Source: a virus. From it: a stretch of 35,168 bases of DNA. Positions 29,762-35,168 of this stretch are shown one piece after another. The stretch lies in the IMG/VR virus record IMGVR_UViG_3300042691_011108, positions 1 through 35,168 of that record. The stretch is one strand, 5' to 3'. Position 1 is the first letter of the stretch. Every line of letters starts with the position of its first letter. The notes under the pieces are model-generated. The model saw only the letters and a list, made by a program, of their open reading frames with translations. It ran no database searches and had not been told where the DNA came from. A program made the translations under genes and the position numbers.

Positions 29762-32580
29762 CAGTTCAGCACTCCTGCGAAGGCTGCGGTGTTCTGTGCG
29801 ATCTGCGCGAGGTAGCGGTTCGCTTCGACCATGACGGGCTGCATAGTACCGTCAGTCGCCATTGCGCTTGTTGCTCCTGCAGCTCCTTGCCTTGCGACAG
29901 CTGCAGATTCAGTCGCGGTCGCGATGCGATTCAGCAGGTCTGTCTGCGCAACAGACTCTGACAGCATCTGATCGCCTTGATCGCCAGCCAACTTGAACTC
30001 CCCGAAGGCCGTGTCAAATGACTGCACCATCGACTGCGCCTCGTCAGGCTTCTTCGTCAGTGCGAGTTGCGCCTGCAACTGATCGAACTGCTGCAACTGC
30101 GCATCGGTCGCACCCTTCTCGGCCAACTTCTCTCGCTCGAATGCCACATCGCCGATCTGTGACTTGCGCACTTCGTCCTGCAGGTTCGACAAGGTGCTTG
30201 CGATGTCCTCTTGATCCTTCTTGGCCTTCTCTGCTGCTGCGATGGCGCTCTCCATCTCCATTGCCTTCGTCACGGCATCGTCGAGGTCCTTGCCGAGCAG
30301 ACCAGCAGCTTCTGCCAGTCGCCTGATCTGCTGCTCGCGACTGGTCGTCGCTTCCATCAGCGACTTGTCCAAGCCCTTCATGAAGTCGCCCCACGCCTTC
30401 TGACCTTCAGCAAGTTGCGTGCGCTCCTCGATGGCCGCGTTCAGCAGCAGCGCATCGTTGATCGCCTTCTGATCTGCACCCGCCTGCTTCAACTTGTAGA
30501 CCAACTTCTCCTTCTCGGTCATCAGCGCGGTGTCTGCCTGCTGCTGCAGGTCGTCCATGATGCCCTTCACATCCTCCGCGATCTTCTGCTGCTCGTTGAA
30601 GAGCGCGATCTTCTCTTGCAGTGCCTGCGCCTCTGCGAGTTGCGCGGGGCTCGCACCGAGTCGCTGCATCTCGCCCAGCTTCTTCTGATCGTCGGTCATG
30701 CCCAACTGCGATGCCTCAAGGCGCAGGTCGTCCATCATCTTGCCGAGGTCTTCAAGACGCTTGGTCGCTTCCTTGTCGTTGACCTTCGGGATGAGCGGGT
30801 TGCTCTCGACCGTTGCCTTCGCGTTCTCGTATCCCTTCGCAATGCCTTGCACGACTGCGATGCTTGCGTTCGGAACGACCGCATCAATCGCAGCACCGAA
30901 TGCTTCCATTGCATCCGTGCCAGCAGACTTCGCAGACTCCTTGGCCGTCTCAAAGGCAATGCTCGCCGCGCCACCGATAGCACCGCTGACATCGTGCCCA
31001 GCACGAGCCAAGAACTCAACGGCGTAGACGATCGCTTGGATGACCTTGAGAATGCCATACCACGCGAGCATGAACACGCCGTTGACCAAGCCAGCGAGTG
31101 ACTGCACGATGTTGAATACAACGCGGAAGATGTTCGCGACTGCGGCCACGAGATCGACAACTACCGCAAGCGTCAGAGCCACCGCCTGAAGCCCGCCCAT
31201 CATGCCATCGAAGTTGCTGCTCATCATCTCGCGCAACGAGTCAGCCATGTCCTTAACGGCTGGCCCGAACGCGCTCGCGAACATCATCTTCAGGTTGTCG
31301 AAAGCGCGGTACATCGCATCGACGCGATCTGATGTCGCATCGAGTCCAGTGATCATGCTGTCTGGCAACTTCAAAGAGTCTGCGATTGACCTGGCCTCTG
31401 CAAGTTCTTCCGCTGTGGCATTGACGGCTGCGGCCATACCGATGCCACCACGACCGAACAGGTCGCGCAGAGACTTGATCTTCGCGCCTTGCGTACCCAA
31501 CTGACGCACCTTGCCCAGAACGACCTCAAGTGCCTGCGCTGCGTCCTTCCCTTGCAGTGAGTTGATGTCAATGCCAAGTCGCTTGAACTTGTCTGCCGCG
31601 TCCTCGCTGCCTTCAAGTGCATTCTCCAACTCAATCTGCAGTTTCTGCATCGAACTTTCTGCAACACCTGCAGGCACGCCGATCATCGCCATTGAATCAC
31701 GCAGGCCAGTCAGCGCAGACGAACTGATGCCGAGCGCGATTGCTTGGTCGTTCAGTTCGCTCGCCTGCTTCGCCATCGCAATGGTCAACCCAATCGCACT
31801 CGCCGTGGCTGCGACCATGCCAGCAGAAAGCAGTCCGACTCCGGCTGCGCTCGTGATCGATAGTCCACCGACCTGCTTGACAGCTGCCTTCGCTCCATCA
31901 AGTTTGCTCTGCAGTCCAGCGACAACGCCTTGACTGCTCTCGGCGCGCTTCTGCAGCGCCGTCAGATCAACTCCACCATCTGCCTTCATCGTCACGCCGC
32001 GCGACTTCAGCACTTCGGTCGAGCGTCCGAGTTTCGATTCCTTGCTAGAGACCTCTGCGCCGATCTTCGCCTGCTGCGCCTTGAGCACATTCAACTTCTG
32101 CAGCAGTCGTTCCTGCTTGCCGAGCATCGAGTTGTAGGCTGCACCGCGTGCCGTCGAGGCGTTGATCTTCGCTTCTTGTGACTGATACGCCTTCGTAGCA
32201 GCCTGCAGGTGCGGAAGCAACTTGCCCATCTTCTCAGCAGACTTGTCGCGCTCGTAAAGCATTCGCATATGCTTCGCGCCTGCGTTGAGATCGCCCTGTG
32301 CCTTCGTTGCCTTGTCAGTAGCGGAAGCGAGCTTCGTCTGAAGCTTGGCAATGCCCTCAATGGCTGCTGCAGCGTCCTTTGACTTGCCTGCAGCACGCTG
32401 CATGACTTCAAAGACCTTCTCCATCGGGCCGAGGATGCCGCCGAGACCTGGAATAGAAGACAGCGCACCGCTCATGTCGCTCTTCAGCGACTTCACCAGC
32501 GATCGCGCCTTCTGCGTGCCCTTCTCCAGACCTTGCGTAGAGGCACCGATGTTGACGAATAGATTGCCTACTGTCGCCAT
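29761..32580 (-). CDS. Tail tape measure protein
   Basis: 939 residues. An N-terminal coiled-coil/basic region comes first, then long helical Ala/Lys-rich segments, a Gly-rich GGLGGILGPM loop near 45, a hydrophobic span (GVGLLSAGMVAATASAIGLT), and a larger membrane-active stretch near 455-530 (ALTLAVVVDLVAAVANIFRV, AWYGILKVIQAIVYAVEFLA). Repeated Q/A/E heptads follow (EKLVYKLKQAGADQKAINDA). It sets tail length and is delivered with the DNA; ~940 residues suggests a tail of the order of 140 nm by the usual ~0.15 nm per residue rule. No usable ribosome site is visible before its ATG, so coupling to the chaperone frame is likely. Confidence 0.85.
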   Translation of the reverse strand: MATVGNLFVNIGASTQGLEKGTQKARSLVKSLKSDMSGALSSIPGLGGILGPMEKVFEVMQRAAGKSKDAAAAIEGIAKLQTKLASATDKATKAQGDLNAGAKHMRMLYERDKSAEKMGKLLPHLQAATKAYQSQEAKINASTARGAAYNSMLGKQERLLQKLNVLKAQQAKIGAEVSSKESKLGRSTEVLKSRGVTMKADGGVDLTALQKRAESSQGVVAGLQSKLDGAKAAVKQVGGLSITSAAGVGLLSAGMVAATASAIGLTIAMAKQASELNDQAIALGISSSALTGLRDSMAMIGVPAGVAESSMQKLQIELENALEGSEDAADKFKRLGIDINSLQGKDAAQALEVVLGKVRQLGTQGAKIKSLRDLFGRGGIGMAAAVNATAEELAEARSIADSLKLPDSMITGLDATSDRVDAMYRAFDNLKMMFASAFGPAVKDMADSLREMMSSNFDGMMGGLQAVALTLAVVVDLVAAVANIFRVVFNIVQSLAGLVNGVFMLAWYGILKVIQAIVYAVEFLARAGHDVSGAIGGAASIAFETAKESAKSAGTDAMEAFGAAIDAVVPNASIAVVQGIAKGYENAKATVESNPLIPKVNDKEATKRLEDLGKMMDDLRLEASQLGMTDDQKKLGEMQRLGASPAQLAEAQALQEKIALFNEQQKIAEDVKGIMDDLQQQADTALMTEKEKLVYKLKQAGADQKAINDALLLNAAIEERTQLAEGQKAWGDFMKGLDKSLMEATTSREQQIRRLAEAAGLLGKDLDDAVTKAMEMESAIAAAEKAKKDQEDIASTLSNLQDEVRKSQIGDVAFEREKLAEKGATDAQLQQFDQLQAQLALTKKPDEAQSMVQSFDTAFGEFKLAGDQGDQMLSESVAQTDLLNRIATATESAAVARQGAAGATSAMATDGTMQPVMVEANRYLAQIAQNTAAFAGVLN

Positions 32581-32624
32581 GTGGTCAGGATAGATGGCTG
32601 CGTGTGCGTTTCATAGTGCGAGCG

Positions 32625-32951
32625 TCATTGCTGCTTGGCTTTGGCGTTGAAGGCTTGCGCGAATGCAAGGAACGCCTCTTGCGCCTCACCGATGTCTTGC
32701 TCTGGCTTCGGCATGAACGGCATGAAGTCCTTCGGCTCGAACGGCTTCTTGCCCGGTCGGCGATTCATGTTCGCCTGCAGCGCACACATCAACCCTGTCT
32801 GATAGTCAGAGCGCCATGCACCGATCGGCTCGACAGAATCGAACGCGATCCACTCGGTGAGTTCCGCAGAGTCAATGCGGTCTAGCAGTTCGCCGACCGT
32901 GCATCCGAGGGCTAGCGCGAGTCGGAAGTAGAAGCGTCTTGCGCCGCCCCC
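32625..32951 (-). CDS. C-terminal extension of tail chaperone, reached by -1 frameshift (gpT-like)
   Basis: A frame with no start codon near its beginning encodes RRFYFRLALALG, LLDRIDSAELTEWIAFDSVE, a WRSDYQTGLMCALQANM segment and a Pro/Lys-rich tail. This matches the usual gpT-type part of tail chaperones (DUF4035-like, with the conserved E-W and D-x-x). It lies in the -1 frame of the upstream chaperone. A run of five G (plus-strand 32947-32951) in the frame GAG-GGG-GCG allows the ribosome to slip on GGG and continue in this frame. A gpG-gpT fusion ending at 32625 is therefore expected at low frequency. Confidence 0.78.
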   Translation of the reverse strand, partial: GGGARRFYFRLALALGCTVGELLDRIDSAELTEWIAFDSVEPIGAWRSDYQTGLMCALQANMNRRPGKKPFEPKDFMPFMPKPEQDIGEAQEAFLAFAQAFNAKAKQQ

Positions 32952-33310
32952 TCGGAGTTTCCCGCGAGTTCCTCGACATCGTTCGACGACAGGCCAGACA
33001 GACGCTGCGCGATGGTGAACAGTTCGTCCAGCACCGCAGCTGGAAGATCACCAACAGCGTCCACCTCGGTATCTGCGAACAGGCGTGCGCCCTTCTCGTC
33101 GCACAGTGCGCGGCACAGCAACTTCGCGCGAATGTTCTCGGTGTTGAGCACGCGCGTCTTGCCACGCTGCTGGAAGCACGCAGACTCAAATGCGTCGCGC
33201 TCGCGGCCAGTCAGGCTGCGGATGTACACGGGTTCAGACAGGTCGGCGACATTGACTCGCTCGATCTTGAGCGAGCCACGCAGTGAGAGCAGGTTTGCCT
33301 TGAGAGACAT
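32912..33310 (-). CDS. Tail assembly chaperone (gpG-like)
   Basis: 132 residues from the ATG at 33310, with AAAGGA 7 bases upstream. It has the usual short chaperone layout: an N-terminal strand region (LRGSLKIERVNVADLSEPVY), TGRERDAFESACFQ, and a central VLNTENIRAKLLCRALCDEK, then a helical tail with a EELAGNSEG end just before the stop. It binds the tape measure and tail tube during assembly. A longer open frame to 33388 has a poor N-terminus and would run into the hairpin; I reject it. Confidence 0.82.
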   Translation of the reverse strand: MSLKANLLSLRGSLKIERVNVADLSEPVYIRSLTGRERDAFESACFQQRGKTRVLNTENIRAKLLCRALCDEKGARLFADTEVDAVGDLPAAVLDELFTIAQRLSGLSSNDVEELAGNSEGAAQDASTSDSR

Positions 33311-33362
33311 GTAGTTCCTTTCGGTTAGGTCAACGATCCAGTACCGCTGAATGGTAGCAATG

Positions 33363-33397
33363 AAAAGGCGGCGGCAGGCCGAAGCCATACCGCCGCC
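33363..33397 (-). terminator. Hairpin with T-run between tail tube and chaperone genes
   Basis: On the minus strand, GGCGGCGG / CCGCCGCC (8 bp) with an inner GGC/GCC pair is followed by TTTT. It lies between the second tail tube gene and the chaperone, a common place to lower expression of downstream tail genes relative to the tube protein. Terminator or attenuator. Confidence 0.6.
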
Positions 33398-33414
33398 CGT
33401 CCGGGGGACTTGTG

Positions 33415-33807
33415 TCAGGCGACCGAGATCGCGCCGCTGATGCGCAGCGTGTAGGTAGCCGAGACCGCACCATCCAGCGCGGCCTCGGTCGAGACCGACT
33501 GCACATACGCGCTGAAGGTAAAGACCGGGCCACTTGCGCCCGATGCGCCGAAGCGCAGCACGAACGAGGTCGGGCTTGAACTGCCTGCGGTGGGAAGATC
33601 AGGCAGAGCAGCGGTGTCGACCATGACGGTCACTTCGACCGTGCCGCCATCGCGAGTGCCCATGATGTAGTTCTTGGAGGTGTCGGACAACTGCGTGACA
33701 TCGATCTCGGCCGTGCTGATGCCACCGAGATTGATCGCCGTGATGATGCCGCTGACTGCGGTCGCGCCAGTTGTGAATGCTGTTCCGGTTGTGCTGATTG
33801 CTGCCAT
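33415..33807 (-). CDS. Tail tube protein, second copy
   Basis: A 130-residue protein closely resembling the gene just upstream. It shares MAAIST at the start, NLGGISTAEIDVT near 26-38, DGGTVEVTVMVDTA, and EAALDGAV with ATYTLRISGAI near the end. These are typical of small phage tail tube subunits (beta sandwich). GGAACC lies before the ATG. It is 8 residues shorter than the first copy, mostly in a middle loop and at the C-terminus. It could form alternating or mixed tube rings or a terminal or decoration variant. A hairpin with T-run follows its stop. Confidence 0.82.
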   Translation of the reverse strand: MAAISTTGTAFTTGATAVSGIITAINLGGISTAEIDVTQLSDTSKNYIMGTRDGGTVEVTVMVDTAALPDLPTAGSSSPTSFVLRFGASGASGPVFTFSAYVQSVSTEAALDGAVSATYTLRISGAISVA

Positions 33808-33819
33808 TGGTGGTTCCTA

Positions 33820-34236
33820 TTACGAGGTGACGGAGGTGACGGTGATTGCGCCGCTGATGCGAAGCGTGTAGGTGGCTGTCACAGCACCATCCAAGGCTGC
33901 TTCAACGGAGATGTTCTGCACGAACGCGTTGAACGCAAAGCGCGGGCAAGCGTTGCCGACTGCAGGAGTGCCGAATGTCAGCGTGTATGCGTCAGCCGTT
34001 GCATCACCTGCGGTCGGAAGAGTGACTGCGGCATTCGCGGTATCGACATTGACGGTCACTTCAATCGTGCCGCCGTCGAGCGTGCCCATCACATAACTCT
34101 TGGAAGTGTCGCCGATGCCAGTGACATCAATCTCTGCGGTGCTGATGCCGCCGAGGTTGACCGCGGTGACATGGCCCTTGATGTTGGTCGCGCCTGCGCC
34201 TGCGAAGATCGTTCCGATTGTGCTGATTGCTGCCAT
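33820..34236 (-). CDS. Tail tube protein, first copy
   Basis: A 138-residue protein with MAAISTIG, NLGGISTAEIDVTGIGD, LDGGTIEVTVNVDTA, FAFNAFVQNISVEAALDGAV and ATYTLRISGAI, the hallmarks of small siphovirus tail tube subunits. It lies one base after the tail completion gene's stop (TGACATG) and 12 bases before the second copy. Tube subunits stack as hexameric rings around the tape measure; two nearly identical copies are unusual. Confidence 0.85.
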   Translation of the reverse strand: MAAISTIGTIFAGAGATNIKGHVTAVNLGGISTAEIDVTGIGDTSKSYVMGTLDGGTIEVTVNVDTANAAVTLPTAGDATADAYTLTFGTPAVGNACPRFAFNAFVQNISVEAALDGAVTATYTLRISGAITVTSVTS

Positions 34237-34237
34237 G

Positions 34238-34684
34238 TCAGGTGTCCTCTTGGTACAAGATCGAGTAGATGCTTGAGTGCAGGTAGGCTCCAGTTGCCTC
34301 TCCTGCGCTCGGCGGTTGGTAGTTCGTCAGACTCTTGGAGTGTAGTGAGTGAAGGACGCGGATGGAAGTCGCACCAGCACCAGCCGTGCTGTAAGTCCAC
34401 AAGGTCGCTCCATGCAGGCTGGCGTAGATAACCTCTGCGATCTCGCTGCACTGCTTGGCCGTAGCAGCCACGATCGCCAACTCTACCTCTGCCTTGCGCA
34501 GCGTGGTCGCGCTCGCCACCAACGCACCCGAGGTCTCCTCTTGGGTCAGCGAAACAACGATGCAGGGCAGCGCACCGTCCTGTGCGCGAGCCTCCGGGTA
34601 GATGCGCGCGCCGACCACTCCGCTCACGCCTGCGTTGGCCGCGAGACGAGTAACCACAGCGCGAACGATTGGATACATGGTCAC
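34238..34684 (-). CDS. Tail completion / terminator protein (DUF3168 type)
   Basis: 148 residues. The pattern YPIVRAVVTRLAANAGVSGV, then VGARIYPEARAQDGALPCIV, STTLRKAEVELAIVAATAKQ-like and a IRVLHSLHSKS stretch fits tail completion proteins (DUF3168), which cap the tube end and connect it to the head. The start overlaps the gp10-like gene by 4 bases. Length and place between gp10-like and tail tube genes match the family. Confidence is based on pattern plus position. Confidence 0.8.
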   Translation of the reverse strand: MTMYPIVRAVVTRLAANAGVSGVVGARIYPEARAQDGALPCIVVSLTQEETSGALVASATTLRKAEVELAIVAATAKQCSEIAEVIYASLHGATLWTYSTAGAGATSIRVLHSLHSKSLTNYQPPSAGEATGAYLHSSIYSILYQEDT

Positions 34685-35168
34685 GCTACGCCCTCCGCTT
34701 CGATCTGCTGCTTGACCACAGAGACGAAGGTCGCCTCTGCCTGTGATCGATTCGACTCAAATGCGGGTCGCATGAATGGCTTCGCCTCAATCTTGCGCGG
34801 TCGCACCTTGCGGCCGAAGACATGAGTAAGCCGGAAGCCGAACTCCAGCAGGTGCGCGAGCGTCGCCTGCAACTTGGCACCTCGCAGCTGCTTTGGTCGC
34901 TGCCTTGCAGACTGGCCGTAGAACACGGCGAGCCTGCCGATCGTCTTGTATCGACTGCCCATGCGTCCCTTGACTCGCACCATGATGCGAGACGCGATAG
35001 ATTTTCGCACCGTATTGGTAGGCTCTTGCACACTCAGTGCCAGAACATTGGCCTTGGCTGACTTCATCATGCGCTCAAGTGCAGGCTTGACAGCCCTCTT
35101 GAACACTCGCTCCTGCATTCGCGGAGCGATGCCCTTCAGTCGCATCTCTAACTCCTTGTCGCCTGTCA
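34681..35168 (-). CDS. HK97 gp10-like tail/head-tail protein (main part; starts at base 49)
   Basis: From base 35168 downward the frame is continuous with the ATG at 49 across the linearisation point; the shorter reading from 35145 is 154 residues. The conserved family helix is KGIAPRMQERVFKRAVKPAL followed by ERMMKSAKANV. The middle carries a Y-K-T-I-G-R-L-A-V-F-Y-G strand and a Q-A-T-L-A-H-L-L-E-F-G element, and the C-terminus ends with a KPFMRPAFESNRSQAEATF segment, as in gp10-type proteins. It works at the head-tail joint. The 4-base overlap with the tail completion gene confirms operon order. Confidence 0.85.
   Translation of the reverse strand, partial: TGDKELEMRLKGIAPRMQERVFKRAVKPALERMMKSAKANVLALSVQEPTNTVRKSIASRIMVRVKGRMGSRYKTIGRLAVFYGQSARQRPKQLRGAKLQATLAHLLEFGFRLTHVFGRKVRPRKIEAKPFMRPAFESNRSQAEATFVSVVKQQIEAEGVA

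Noticed and set aside
30211-31101. 296-codon plus-strand ORF inside the tape measure gene
   Set aside because: Leu/Arg/His-rich antisense shadow of the helical tape-measure codons; all supported genes are on the minus strand.
1-35168. Direct terminal repeat at the window ends
   Set aside because: I see no shared sequence at the two ends; closure is supported by the gene that continues across them, not by a repeat.
1-35168. tRNA or rRNA genes
   Set aside because: No cloverleaf with T-arm and acceptor pairing or rRNA-like stretch was recognised; a tRNA scan would be needed to exclude a divergent one.

Overview
The window looks like one complete circular genome of a tailed phage with siphovirus architecture (HK97-type head, tail tube, 939-residue tape measure, tail fibre). 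Every gene I can support is on the minus strand, so transcription runs from high to low coordinates. The two ends join: an ORF starting at base 49 runs off base 1 and continues in frame at base 35168 into an HK97 gp10-like gene, which is exactly the gene expected after the head-closure gene at 49-366. I see no integrase, excisionase/repressor pair, tRNA or DNA polymerase, so a lytic, host-polymerase-dependent phage is likeliest. The host cannot be named. A lipobox protein, a CsrA homologue and AAGGAG-type ribosome sites point only loosely to a Gram-negative bacterium. The DNA is moderately GC-rich by eye and probably comes from an environmental assembly.

Layout in transcription order. (1) A leader region with a candidate sigma-70-type promoter (22994-23022) heads the early arm. 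(2) 22.5-18.4 kb: small unknown genes plus a sigma-region-4-like helix-turn-helix protein and a DUF932 protein. Six of the intergenic gaps carry the same three-hairpin leader, with compensatory changes in the stems. (3) 18.3-11.1 kb: recombination and replication genes: MerR-like HTH, YqaJ exonuclease, ERF annealing protein, ParB-like protein, SF2 helicase, CsrA homologue, two small proteins, TOPRIM primase, a strong terminator, and RusA resolvase. (4) 11.1-8.2 kb: an HNH endonuclease, then a tightly overlapped ParB-like / TET-JBP-like dioxygenase / glycosyltransferase trio. This is a probable DNA base hypermodification cassette, with no DNA methyltransferase anywhere in the genome. (5) 8.0 kb to base 1 and on from 35.2 kb: terminase small and large subunits, portal with an extra C-terminal module, prohead protease, two tandem HK97-fold capsid proteins, connectors, gp10-like protein, tail completion protein, two tandem tail tube proteins, tail chaperone with a -1 frameshift extension, and tape measure. 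(6) 29.8-23.0 kb: tail tip and fibre genes, then a set of small zinc-binding, metallophosphoesterase, HExxH and membrane/lipoprotein genes that probably includes the lysis functions, although no endolysin is recognisable.

The early arm would express regulators and recombination-dependent replication proteins, modify the DNA, and hand over to the packaging and structural arm. The most unusual points are the six covarying three-hairpin leaders together with a phage-borne CsrA homologue, the hydroxylase/glycosyltransferase cassette lacking a methylase, and the pairwise duplication of both the capsid and tail tube genes.
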